From Paenibacillus glucanolyticus NBRC 15330 (GTDB lineage: Bacteria; Bacillota; Bacilli; Paenibacillales; Paenibacillaceae): a stretch of DNA of 64,000 nt. The DNA is taken from contig NZ_BIMC01000002.1 of the NCBI RefSeq assembly GCF_004000885.1, forward strand, positions 124,001-188,000, written 5' to 3'. A program made the position numbers and the translations under genes. Below are positions 44,078 to 53,643 of this stretch, in pieces (the first letter of the stretch is position 1; every line of letters begins with the position of its first letter). Under the pieces are notes generated by a model. The model was not told the DNA's origin. It did not search any database and saw only the letters and a program-made list of their open reading frames with translations.

Positions 44078-47000
44078 ATGCTTGAGGAGAAGAGGGGGCG
44101 CTGTTCTCTGTCCGGAGCTCAGCTGGGTATTTGGTTTGCGCAGCAGCTTGATCCAGACAACCCGATATTCAACACAGCGGAATGCATTGAGATACGCGGT
44201 CCTGTAGATCAGACTCTATTCGAAACGGCTGTACGACAAGCGGTGGGGGAGGCGGAAGCCTTACACGTTCGCTTCGGTGAAGATGCGGACGGTCCTTGGC
44301 AGTATATCGTTCCTTCCCCGGAGTGGCAGCTTCAGGTTATCGATGTCAGCGGGCAGGATGACCCGGTTCATGCTGCCCAATGTTGGATGGAGCACGACCT
44401 TGCCCAAGTTGTAGATCTGAGCCGAGGGCCGTTGTTCACGGAGGCACTGCTCAAGCTGGCATCCGATCGCTACTATTGGTATCAGCGCATTCATCATATC
44501 GTAATCGACGGTTTCGGCGTATCGCTGCTGTTAAAAAAAGTTGCCCAGGTTTATACGGCATTAGCAGGCGGTGGATATTCTGAACCAGCTGCTTTTGGCC
44601 CATTTCGTACGATCCTGGAAGAAGATACGGCTTATCGCATGTCCCAACAGGTCGAGGCGGATCGTCAGTTCTGGCTGAAGCGCTTTGCTGATGAACCGGA
44701 GGTTGTCAGTTTAGGCGGCCACGCCCAGCGGTCTGCACGGAGCTTCCTGCGCCGATCTGCGCAGCTTCCCGAATCTGCGCTGCATCGCTGGCAGTCAACC
44801 GCTCAAGCAACAGGGACAAGCTGGCCGGACGTCGTTGCAGCTGCAGCGGCTCTGTACGTACATCGTATAACAGGGGCAAATGAGGTTGTGCTTGGCTTGC
44901 CGGTCATGTGTCGACTAGGCTCAGCCTCGATCCGTGTTCCAGGCATGATGATGAATTTGCTGCCGCTTCGCGTGTTTGTACGGCCCGATATGAGTCTGAT
45001 GGAGCTGCTGCAGCAGGTCGCAGCAGAGATTCGCGACATCAAGCGTCATCAACGCTACAGGCATCAGGACATTCGACGTGATCTTAAGCTGCTGGCGGAT
45101 AACCGCAGGCTGTTCGGGCCGATGGTGAATGTGATGCCCTTTGTAGAGGAATTAAATTTTGGAGGATACGGCGGCAGCGTCCGCAATCTTGGCTCCGGTC
45201 CCGTGGATGATCTGTCATTGAACGTGTATGGTAGCATGGATGGGAACGGGCTGAGGATGGATATGGATGCCAATCCGTCCATTTACAGCGAAGAGGAGTT
45301 AGAGTCCCATTTACACCGCTATTTGTATCTGCTTGATAGTCTTGCAGACGCTGAACCGGCTGATCCTGTCGGAGGCTTGTCGATTATCCTGCCAGAAGAA
45401 CGGGACAGAGTGCTCCTGGAGTGGAATGATACAGCGCGTCCATTACCGAGGCTAAGTGTACCGAAATTGTTCGAAATGCAGGCCGCACGCACCCCGAAGG
45501 CGGAGGCGGTCGTATGTGAAGCGTTAACGCTTCGTTACGAGGAGCTGAACAGGGACGCTAATCGCCTGGCTCATATGCTTATTGCTCGCGGTGTAGGTCC
45601 TGACCGAATCGTTGCCATATCGCTGCCGCGTTCTCTGGATATGGTTGTTGCGATTCTGGCTGTGCATAAGGCCGGAGCGGCCTATTTGCCGATAGATCCG
45701 GATTATCCGTCCGAACGGATCGCTTACATGCTTGAAGATGCGAAGCCGATGTGTCTGATTACGGCACAGGAGCTGGCTGAGGATTTTGGCAAAATGATAA
45801 GAACAGAAGCTATTGTAGCGTTGGATGCACCGGCCACCCTCCATGATCTGGAGCGGCAGGCCGTTCATAATCCCGGAGATGACGACCGCATTAGCTCGCT
45901 GTTGCCGCTTCACCCTTCCTACGTCATCTACACCTCCGGTTCGACAGGGCGCCCGAAAGGGGTGATGCTCACTTTTGAAGGACTTGCCAATCTACTTCTG
46001 GATATGCAGGAGCGCATTGAGATCGGTGAACAGGATCGCCTCCTGTCGGTTACTACCATTTCCTTCGATATCTCGGTGATGGAGGTGCTCCTGCCGCTGA
46101 CATGCGGCTCGACACTCGACATTGTCATGAGGGATACCATTCTCGACGCACCGGCTCTTATTCGCAGAATCCATGAGACGGGCGCTACCATTATGCAGGC
46201 TACTCCGACGTTATGGCAGTCGATTGTTGCTTGCCGTCCCGGGAAGTTTAAGGGGCTGAAAGTCATTACAGGCGGCGAAGCCCTGCCGGTTGGACTTAAG
46301 CTTGCGCTTCAGGAACTGAACTGCGAAGTGAATAATCAGTATGGCCCGACCGAAACGACGATTTATTCAACGGCTGCCAAGCTTGACCATGAACGCGAGA
46401 AGCCATCCATAGGGGGGGCGATCTGGAACACGAGGTTATATGTGCTCGATACGTCACTCTCTCCGGCACCTCCTGGCGTAGCTGGCGAGCTGTACATTGC
46501 AGGATCCGGACTGGGCCGGGGCTACTTGGGCCGACCCGACCTGACCGCAGAACGGTTTGTGGCCGATCCCTTCGGTCCACCCGGATCCCGAATGTATAGA
46601 ACAGGCGACCTCGCCAGATGGCTGCCGAACGGCTGGATTGATTATTTGGGGCGTGCCGATCATCAGATCAAGCTGCGCGGATTCCGTATCGAGACCGGAG
46701 AGATTGAGTCTGTGCTTGTCACTCATCCGGATGTGGAGCAGGCTGCCGTCATCGTTCGCGAGGATCGTGCAGGTGATCGCCGGCTAGTCGCTTACATCGT
46801 ACCGGCATTATCAGCTTCATCTGGTTTGATAGATACAGCAGAACTGCGGCGCTACGCCTCCCTGAAACTGGCCGAATATATGGTGCCGTCTGTCATCGTA
46901 AGACTTGAGACCATGCCGTTAACTCCGAATAAGAAGGTGGATCGTAAAGCGCTGCCTGTGCCCGATCATCATGCGGCGATTGGCCGTATGCCGCGAACTC

Positions 47001-50000
47001 CGCAAGAGGAAATGCTCTGCAGAATTTTTGCTGAGGTGCTTGGCTTGCCCCGGGTAACGATAGATGATGATTTCTTCGCGCTTGGCGGTCATTCCTTGCT
47101 TGCCGGTAGGGTGATGGTTCGTGTCCGCGAGGCTTTCGGCGTAGAGCTGAGCATCGGAAGTTTGTTTGAAGCTTCAACAGCAGCGAGTCTGGTGAAGCGG
47201 CTTGACCATGCACAAGAGGCAAGACATGCGGTTCGCCCGGCTGAACGGTCAGAGCGTCTCCCGCTGTCGTTTGCCCAGCAGCGATTATGGTTCCTGTATC
47301 GACTGGAGGGGCCAAGCCCAACCTATAATATTCCGCTTGTGGCTCGCCTGTCGGGTACGCTGGATCTGGATGCATTGAAGTCGGCACTGGGGGATGTAGC
47401 CGCTCGGCATGAATCGCTGCGTACGATATACCCGGATGATCTGGGTGCTTCATATCAGTTTATCTTAGCCATTGAGGAGGCAAGGCCTGAGCTGATTGTA
47501 TCCGAAATAAGCGAAGCAGATCTGCCTGAGCGGTTAGCTGAGGCTGTCCGATACCGTTTCGAGTTAGCAAGCGAGATTTCCTTGCGCGTAGAGTTATTCA
47601 AGCTGGGTGATGATGAATATGTGCTTCTGCTGCTGCTGCATCATATTGCAGGAGATGGCTGGTCGCTAACCCCGTTAACACGGGATCTGTCCCACGCCTA
47701 TGCGGCACGGTGCCAGAGGAGTACCCCTGGGTTGCCTCCGCTTCCAGTTCAATATGCAGACTATGCGATCTGGCAGGAAGAGCTGCTTGGCAGCTCGGGA
47801 GACGAGAGCAGTCTGATCAATCGCCAGCTGGATTATTGGAGAGGCGCACTTCGCGGCTTGCCGGAGCAATTGGATCTGCCAACCGATTATCCAAGACCGG
47901 CAGTGGCCAGTTATCAGGGAGGAAGCGTGTCGTTTCCGATTACGCGCGAGCTGCATCAACAGTTAAATGCACTGGGGCAGAACAACAGGGCTACTTTATT
48001 TATGATATTTCAGTCTGCCATGGCGGCACTGTTCACCAACCTCGGCGCGGGAACGGACATCCCGATTGGCAGTCCCGTCTCGGGCCGGAACGACGACAAT
48101 TTGGACAACCTGATCGGCTTCTTCATTAATACGCTTGTGTTTCGTGTCGATACCTCAGATGATCCGTCATTCACTGAACTGCTGCAACGCGTACGGGAGA
48201 TGAGCCTGGCTGCGTTCGAGCATCAGGACGTGCCGTTCGAACGCCTAGTAGAGGCACTGAACCCACGGCGTTCCCGGGCGCGGCACCCGCTCTTCCAGGT
48301 GATGCTGGTTCTGCAGAATACACCGGAAGCCTCGCTTGATCTGCCTGGAATTACGTCCAGCTTGCAGCTGCAAAGCGTGGGTACGGCGAAGTTTGACTTA
48401 ACGTTCGAGTTGACCGAGCGCCGGGATGCAAACGGCGAGCCTGACGGATTGGACGGATGGATCGAATTCAGCACAGACTTGTTCAAACATAGTTCTGTGG
48501 AAGCGATGGCGGAACGGTTTGTGCGTGTGTTGGAGAGTGCTGTCATTGAACCAAGTAAATCAATCAGCAAACTTGATATTTTGACTGAACAAGAACGTGA
48601 GGAAATGAGACAGCAGTGGAGCACTCCGCTGCCTGTCTCGAAGCAGGCTACCATACCCCAGCAGTTTGAAGCACAGGTAGGCCGCTCGCCTCTTTCGACA
48701 GCCATCGTCTGTGATGGCGAATCGCTGAGTTATGAGGAGCTGAACGAGCGTGCGAACCAGCTTGCTCATATGTTAATCGCGTCAGGTGTCGGTACGGAAC
48801 AGATTGTGGCTCTGGCACTCCCGCGTTCTATCGAAATGGTGATTGGTATTCTGGCTGCACTCAAGGCGGGAGCCGCATATCTGCCGCTGGATCCGGAATA
48901 TCCGGCGGATCGACTGGCTTATATGATGGAGCATGCTTCTCCAGTATGTCTCCTGGCAAGTGTTCAGGTGATGGATCAGCTCCCGAATTCAGCAAGTGTG
49001 CAGCGTATTGTAATCGATGAGCCTGAGCAGGCTCTGCGACTGCAGCGCTATTCCAAGCAGAATCCAAGCGATCTTGAGCGACACCGGCCGCTTATGCCGC
49101 AAAGTGCGGCCTACATCATCTATACATCCGGATCTACGGGCAAGCCCAAGGGTGTGCTTGTACCGCATCAGAATGTCATCCGGTTATTTACGTCTACTGA
49201 GCATTGGTTTCATTTTGATGAGACGGATGTGTGGACTTTGTTCCACTCCTATGCCTTTGATTTCTCGGTATGGGAAATATGGGGACCGTTGTTGTACGGC
49301 GGGCTACTTGTAGTTGTTCCCCATACGATCAGCAGGTCGCCGGATGAAATGCTAAGCTTGCTGTCCCAAGAAGGCGTAACGGTGCTGAACCAGACTCCAT
49401 CGGCGTTCTATCAATTGATACAGGCGGATCGGGAGCAACCGGAGACGGGAAGGAATTTGGCGCTAAGGTACGTTGTATTCGGCGGCGAGGCTTTGGAGCT
49501 TGGGCGGCTGGACGACTGGTACCAGCTTCATGCTGATGATGCCCCGCGCCTTGTTAATATGTACGGCATAACGGAGACGACCGTTCATGTCAGCTATTTG
49601 GAGCTGAACCGATATAGCGCGATGCCGGGAGCTAGCAGCCTCATCGGAGAATCCATCCCGGATCTTCGGGTATATGTGCTGGATTCCAAACTCCAGCCCG
49701 TTCCGTATGGCGTAACCGGCGAGATGTACGTCGCGGGGGCGGGGCTGGCACGTGGTTATTGGGGGCGTCCCGACTTGACAGCCGATCGGTTTGTTGCAGA
49801 TCCTTATGGTCCCCCAGGTACGAGAATGTATCGGACCGGAGATTTGGCAAAGCGATTTGCCGATGGCACACTGGATTACTTGGGACGTTCTGATCATCAG
49901 GTCAAAATACGCGGCTTCCGCATTGAGTTAGGGGAAATTGAATCGGTTCTGATACGCCATGCTGACGTCGCCCAGGTTGCCGTTATCGTGCGTGAAGATC

Positions 50001-51310
50001 AGCCCGGAGATAAACGGCTTGTCGCCTATGTCGTCAGCCATTCCAATGAGACGTCCTCGGGTGCAGAGCTGCGCCGTTATGCCGCTTCCCTGCTGCCTGA
50101 CTACATGGTTCCGTGGGCGATCCTATTCATGGACAAGCTGCCGCTTACGCCCAACGGCAAGCTGGATCGCAAGGGGCTGCCAGCCCCGGATATAACGTCT
50201 GATGCAGACGGTCGTAATCCGAGAACTCCGCAGGAAGAAGTGTTATGCGAGTTGTTTGCCGAAATATTGGGTGCCAAGAGGGTTGGCATTGACGACAGCT
50301 TCTTTGAGCTCGGCGGCCATTCCTTGCTGGCCGTTCGATTGATCAGCCGTGTTCGTGAAGCGCTGGGGAAAGAATTAAGCATTGCAGCTTTGTTCGAAGC
50401 ACCCACGGTTGCGGGGCTTGTTGACAAGCTCGAGATGGGTGGCGGGAACAGCGCGCTGCAGGTCGTTCTTCCGCTTCGGACACACGGTAATCAAATCCCG
50501 CTGTTCTGTGTGCATCCGGCCGGGGGATTGAGCTGGTGTTACGCCGGCTTGATGAAGCATCTTGGCATGAACTATCCGATTTACGGCTTGCAGGCAAGGG
50601 GGATCGCCCAAGCGGAGGAGCTGCCGCAATCTTTGGAAGAGATGACGGCAGATTATATCCGCCACATACGTTCCATTCAACCAACGGGACCTTACCGGCT
50701 GCTTGGCTGGTCCTTAGGCGGTAACGTCGCTCAGTCCATTGCGGTACAGCTGCAGGAAGCGGGCGAAGACATCGAGTTACTCGCCATACTGGACGCTTAT
50801 CCCAGTCATTATTTGCCGATCAAGGATGATCCCGATGAAGACGAGGCTTTGACCGCGCTGCTCGCTCTTGGCGGTTTTGACAGGGAAAGTATTGAGGAGG
50901 GGCTCGGCGACACGCCATTAACCATTGCGACGGCGCTTGAATTATTGCGTAACGAGAGCAGTGCACTGGCATCCCTTGAAGAAGAAACGATGATGAATCT
51001 GAAAACGACCTATGAGAATTCGGTTCAATTGTTGAAGGCCTACGTTCCGAAGCGATTCGAGGGGGATATGTTATTCTTCCATTCCACCATCATTCCCGAT
51101 TGGTTCGATCCCATTGATCCGGAGATGTGGAACCCTTATGTGGGCGGAGTGATCGAGCGGCATGATATCGAATGCCGGCATAAGGATTTATGCCAGCCGG
51201 GTCCGCTTGATTATATCGGCAAGTGTATTCTAGGCAAGCTGGAGGCAGCTGCACATCAAAAGCAGACAACTGATGACGGGAGGGAGCTAATTTATGACAA
51301 ATCCTTTTGA
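44078..51310 (+). CDS. dhbF: Dimodular siderophore NRPS, C-A-T-C-A-T-TE
   Basis: This is a 2410-residue peptide synthetase with the layout of B. subtilis DhbF. C1 has HHIVIDG (His139-His140). A1 spans about 450-970. T1 carries Ser1006 (GGHSLLAG). C2 has HHIAGDG (His1188-His1189), A2 spans about 1520-2040, and T2 carries Ser2082. The TE has Ser2212 in GWSLGG. Hand alignment to PheA gives an A2 code of D-F-W-N-V-G-M-V-H, essentially the threonine code. A1 reads D-I-M-Q-I-G-Q-I-Y, unlike the glycine code D-I-L-Q-L-G-L-I-W I recall for bacillibactin; glycine or alanine is possible. The TE should cyclise the trimer into a trilactone. Confidence 0.97.
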   Translation: MLEEKRGRCSLSGAQLGIWFAQQLDPDNPIFNTAECIEIRGPVDQTLFETAVRQAVGEAEALHVRFGEDADGPWQYIVPSPEWQLQVIDVSGQDDPVHAAQCWMEHDLAQVVDLSRGPLFTEALLKLASDRYYWYQRIHHIVIDGFGVSLLLKKVAQVYTALAGGGYSEPAAFGPFRTILEEDTAYRMSQQVEADRQFWLKRFADEPEVVSLGGHAQRSARSFLRRSAQLPESALHRWQSTAQATGTSWPDVVAAAAALYVHRITGANEVVLGLPVMCRLGSASIRVPGMMMNLLPLRVFVRPDMSLMELLQQVAAEIRDIKRHQRYRHQDIRRDLKLLADNRRLFGPMVNVMPFVEELNFGGYGGSVRNLGSGPVDDLSLNVYGSMDGNGLRMDMDANPSIYSEEELESHLHRYLYLLDSLADAEPADPVGGLSIILPEERDRVLLEWNDTARPLPRLSVPKLFEMQAARTPKAEAVVCEALTLRYEELNRDANRLAHMLIARGVGPDRIVAISLPRSLDMVVAILAVHKAGAAYLPIDPDYPSERIAYMLEDAKPMCLITAQELAEDFGKMIRTEAIVALDAPATLHDLERQAVHNPGDDDRISSLLPLHPSYVIYTSGSTGRPKGVMLTFEGLANLLLDMQERIEIGEQDRLLSVTTISFDISVMEVLLPLTCGSTLDIVMRDTILDAPALIRRIHETGATIMQATPTLWQSIVACRPGKFKGLKVITGGEALPVGLKLALQELNCEVNNQYGPTETTIYSTAAKLDHEREKPSIGGAIWNTRLYVLDTSLSPAPPGVAGELYIAGSGLGRGYLGRPDLTAERFVADPFGPPGSRMYRTGDLARWLPNGWIDYLGRADHQIKLRGFRIETGEIESVLVTHPDVEQAAVIVREDRAGDRRLVAYIVPALSASSGLIDTAELRRYASLKLAEYMVPSVIVRLETMPLTPNKKVDRKALPVPDHHAAIGRMPRTPQEEMLCRIFAEVLGLPRVTIDDDFFALGGHSLLAGRVMVRVREAFGVELSIGSLFEASTAASLVKRLDHAQEARHAVRPAERSERLPLSFAQQRLWFLYRLEGPSPTYNIPLVARLSGTLDLDALKSALGDVAARHESLRTIYPDDLGASYQFILAIEEARPELIVSEISEADLPERLAEAVRYRFELASEISLRVELFKLGDDEYVLLLLLHHIAGDGWSLTPLTRDLSHAYAARCQRSTPGLPPLPVQYADYAIWQEELLGSSGDESSLINRQLDYWRGALRGLPEQLDLPTDYPRPAVASYQGGSVSFPITRELHQQLNALGQNNRATLFMIFQSAMAALFTNLGAGTDIPIGSPVSGRNDDNLDNLIGFFINTLVFRVDTSDDPSFTELLQRVREMSLAAFEHQDVPFERLVEALNPRRSRARHPLFQVMLVLQNTPEASLDLPGITSSLQLQSVGTAKFDLTFELTERRDANGEPDGLDGWIEFSTDLFKHSSVEAMAERFVRVLESAVIEPSKSISKLDILTEQEREEMRQQWSTPLPVSKQATIPQQFEAQVGRSPLSTAIVCDGESLSYEELNERANQLAHMLIASGVGTEQIVALALPRSIEMVIGILAALKAGAAYLPLDPEYPADRLAYMMEHASPVCLLASVQVMDQLPNSASVQRIVIDEPEQALRLQRYSKQNPSDLERHRPLMPQSAAYIIYTSGSTGKPKGVLVPHQNVIRLFTSTEHWFHFDETDVWTLFHSYAFDFSVWEIWGPLLYGGLLVVVPHTISRSPDEMLSLLSQEGVTVLNQTPSAFYQLIQADREQPETGRNLALRYVVFGGEALELGRLDDWYQLHADDAPRLVNMYGITETTVHVSYLELNRYSAMPGASSLIGESIPDLRVYVLDSKLQPVPYGVTGEMYVAGAGLARGYWGRPDLTADRFVADPYGPPGTRMYRTGDLAKRFADGTLDYLGRSDHQVKIRGFRIELGEIESVLIRHADVAQVAVIVREDQPGDKRLVAYVVSHSNETSSGAELRRYAASLLPDYMVPWAILFMDKLPLTPNGKLDRKGLPAPDITSDADGRNPRTPQEEVLCELFAEILGAKRVGIDDSFFELGGHSLLAVRLISRVREALGKELSIAALFEAPTVAGLVDKLEMGGGNSALQVVLPLRTHGNQIPLFCVHPAGGLSWCYAGLMKHLGMNYPIYGLQARGIAQAEELPQSLEEMTADYIRHIRSIQPTGPYRLLGWSLGGNVAQSIAVQLQEAGEDIELLAILDAYPSHYLPIKDDPDEDEALTALLALGGFDRESIEEGLGDTPLTIATALELLRNESSALASLEEETMMNLKTTYENSVQLLKAYVPKRFEGDMLFFHSTIIPDWFDPIDPEMWNPYVGGVIERHDIECRHKDLCQPGPLDYIGKCILGKLEAAAHQKQTTDDGRELIYDKSF

Positions 51311-51521
51311 ACAAGCCGATGGCAAATATGTCGTATTGATGAATCATGAGGGACAATATTCGCTTTGGCCGGCTTTCGCGGCTATTCCAGATGGCTGGAC
51401 TCAAGCGCTGGGGCTTAGCACACGAGAAGAGTGCATGACCTACATCAACGAAAACTGGGTCGATTTACGGCCGCGGAGTTTATATGCGAATGCCGGATCG
51501 GCACCGGAAAACAGGCCATGA
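51294..51521 (+). CDS. mbtH: MbtH-like NRPS helper protein
   Basis: This is a 75-residue MbtH-family protein that binds and activates NRPS adenylation domains. Its conserved residues are present: NHEGQYSLWP, DGW, the Arg-Glu-Glu-Cys segment and NWVDLRP. It overlaps the end of dhbF by 17 bases and the MFS gene by four (ATGA), so it is translationally coupled to both. Its place directly after dhbF suggests that DhbF depends on it. Confidence 0.96.
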   Translation: MTNPFEQADGKYVVLMNHEGQYSLWPAFAAIPDGWTQALGLSTREECMTYINENWVDLRPRSLYANAGSAPENRP

Positions 51522-52969
51522 GCCGTTGGATGAATCCGAAAAAGGTATTATGCATCGTCTATGTGGCAGCGATGTTTGTTGTTGCTATGGACGCCACCGT
51601 ACTGAACGTTGCACTTCAGACGATCAGTCAGGAGCTTGATGTACCGCCAGCGGCTTCGGGTATTCTGAACGTCGGTTACTTGGTCAGCCTCGCCATCGTT
51701 CTGCCGATGGCGGGCTGGCTTGGCGACAAGTGGGGGACAAAGCGGACGTTTCTGCTGGCGCTGGCCATATTTACCGGAGCGTCCGCATTATGCAGTTTTG
51801 CCGACAGCTTAACGTCCCTGACGTTATTCAGGGTAATTCAAGGCATCGGCGGAGGTTTACTGACACCGGTCGGCATGGCGATGCTGTTCCGTACATTTCC
51901 TCCGCAGGAGCGTGCAAAAGTCTCCCGTTCACTCATTCTGCCGATTGCAATAGCACCAGCAATCGGACCGATTGTGAGCGGTTTGATGGTTGAGCATTTT
52001 ACTTGGCGGTGGATCTTCTATGTGAACTTGCCAATTGGAATTCCAGCGCTATTGTTCGGGCTGTTCTGGTTGAAGGAACATAAAGAACCGAATGCGGGCA
52101 GATTGGACGTACCCGGTTTTCTTCTGTCCGCGCCGGGTCTTGCGCTGCTTATGTACGCGCTCAGCCAGGGACCGCTTCATGGATGGAATGCCCCGCGGGT
52201 ATGGATCGCAGGACTGGCAGGCATGATATTGCTTGCTGCATTGGTCAAGGTAGAACTGAGCGTCAAGCAGCCGCTGCTGGATCTGCGACTGCTTGGCAAC
52301 CGCTTGTTCCGAACAACGGGCTTCATTGCGATGTGCGCTTCCGCAGGGCTGCTAGGCATGCTGTATGTATTCCCTTTAATGTATCAGAACGCATTGCATG
52401 TCTCAGCGCTGGAAACGGGGCTGACCACGTTCCCTGAAGCCATCGGTCTCATGATTGCCTCACAGCTCGTGCCCTGGACGTATCCCAGGCTTGGTCCGAG
52501 ACGCGTCATTATCATGGGACTCTTGGCAACGTCGCTTATCCTCATCCTGCTCAGCATGGTGGACGCAAACACAAATCCGTGGTTTATCCGCTGCTTGCTG
52601 TTTGGCGTGGGCATTTTCCTGGGCCAAACCGTCGGATCTGTACAGATTGCTGCCTTCGCTACCATTCCGCCAACCTCAATGGGGCGGGCTTCGACTTGGT
52701 TCACCGTGCAGAACAGGCTGGGCCCTGCAATCGGCTTGGCTGTGCTGTCTGGCATCCTGGCGGCTGTCGGTACGGGAAGTGTGAACGCAGCAGGGGACAT
52801 GGAGCCGAATCTGATGGCTTACCGGGCGGCATTGCTTGGAGCAGCAGGATTCCTGCTCATCGGTGTCGGTTTTGCGTGCTGGATTCGGGATTCGGATGCC
52901 GCGGCTACGATTCGCAAGCCCGTTGCTTCGAAGCCGGTGAAAGAACAGGCATCTCCGGTTGAAAGTTAA
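51518..52969 (+). CDS. MFS exporter, DHA2 (EmrB/QacA) type, probable siderophore exporter
   Basis: This is a 483-residue drug:H+ antiporter with 14 predicted helices. Family motifs include MDATVLNVAL (motif D1 of DHA2), GWLGDKWGTKRTF (motif A) and VIQGIGGGLLTPVGMAM (motif C region). It overlaps mbtH by ATGA and closes the siderophore operon, so export of the finished siderophore is the natural inference. B. subtilis uses a different MFS (YmfE/YmfD) for bacillibactin. The C-terminal tail is short, basic and hydrophilic. A terminator-like hairpin follows at 53042-53076. Confidence 0.92.
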   Translation: MSRWMNPKKVLCIVYVAAMFVVAMDATVLNVALQTISQELDVPPAASGILNVGYLVSLAIVLPMAGWLGDKWGTKRTFLLALAIFTGASALCSFADSLTSLTLFRVIQGIGGGLLTPVGMAMLFRTFPPQERAKVSRSLILPIAIAPAIGPIVSGLMVEHFTWRWIFYVNLPIGIPALLFGLFWLKEHKEPNAGRLDVPGFLLSAPGLALLMYALSQGPLHGWNAPRVWIAGLAGMILLAALVKVELSVKQPLLDLRLLGNRLFRTTGFIAMCASAGLLGMLYVFPLMYQNALHVSALETGLTTFPEAIGLMIASQLVPWTYPRLGPRRVIIMGLLATSLILILLSMVDANTNPWFIRCLLFGVGIFLGQTVGSVQIAAFATIPPTSMGRASTWFTVQNRLGPAIGLAVLSGILAAVGTGSVNAAGDMEPNLMAYRAALLGAAGFLLIGVGFACWIRDSDAAATIRKPVASKPVKEQASPVES

Positions 52970-53041
52970 AACAAGATAAAAGTATTTTAGGGTTAGTGAT
53001 GTTAAGCTCGAGCAGATCGTGTGCAAATGTTAATGATGAGA

Positions 53042-53076
53042 GCGGCCTTGGTAAGTTGGACAAGGTGGCTTTTTAT
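53042..53076 (+). terminator. Probable terminator of the siderophore operon
   Basis: GCGGCCTTG pairs imperfectly with CAAGGTGGC (7 of 9) and is followed by five Ts. Confidence 0.6.
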
Positions 53077-53600
53077 CATTGATTGTACATCGTATGGACT
53101 TCTCCTCATCCGCACGATGCGTGGTTTTGGGGCATGCTTGGATGGCTGTCGACCATTGTTACTCTTTCGATTCAAGAGATAAGATCAGCAAGCTATCTGC
53201 ATAAAATCTTTAATTAAAGATTCTTTGACTTGACTTATAATCAGTTAACTGATAAATTGATAATAAGATAAAGCAACAGCAGCATGGAGGAGGGATGGGA
53301 TGATATGGCGATGAACTTGATGACTCGGGGAACTCGGTTACGATTATTTCTATCCGCCCAGAACGCAGCTAAAGCTTGCAGAAGCGGTAATCCATGCCCA
53401 AGGTAGGCATGAGCTGGATTAGAAATTGCATATCCCTTAACCTCATGAAAGCTCGGATGCTGACTAAAGAATAAACGGTATACAAACAGTGGAATACGAA
53501 AATCATATGTTATCAATGTGAAAATTAAATCGTCCTAATATGTGCCATGACGCCGTGGCGGGCGTTATAGATCGGTGTCGTAATGGATATATATTTTTTT
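53077..53600. other. Long intergenic region, possibly with gene remnants
   Basis: Between the siderophore operon and the dioxygenase gene I find no convincing gene. A GGAGGAGGG-ATG start near 53286-53299 is followed by a plus-strand frame that stops within about 35 codons. A short in-phase stretch (YDYFYPPRTQLKLAEAVIHAQ, read from about 53338) looks protein-like but stops on both sides, so it may be a relic. An open minus-strand frame of 91 codons has no ribosome-binding site and is probably chance. A perfect dyad at 53240-53253 is listed separately. Confidence 0.4.
53240..53253. promoter_or_regulatory. Perfect 14-bp dyad, operator-like
   Basis: ATCAGTTAACTGAT is a perfect palindrome that overlaps a TATAAT (53236-53241). 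A near copy (TTAGTTAATTGA, 10 of 12 bases) lies at 53615-53626 just before the dioxygenase gene. Such sites suit a MarR-type repressor; none is in the window. Confidence 0.45.
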
Positions 53601-53614
53601 ACAACATCACTTAA

Positions 53615-53626
53615 TTAGTTAATTGA
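53615..53626. promoter_or_regulatory. Second operator-like site before the dioxygenase gene
   Basis: TTAGTTAATTGA matches TCAGTTAACTGA at 53241 in 10 of 12 positions and sits directly ahead of the ribosome-binding site of the redox operon. Confidence 0.4.
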
Positions 53627-53643
53627 AAGAGGTGGGAATTGTT

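Noticed and set aside
53241..53516. Minus-strand 91-codon gene in the long intergenic region
   Set aside because: It has no ribosome-binding site, no family resemblance and low-complexity ends. It is probably chance.
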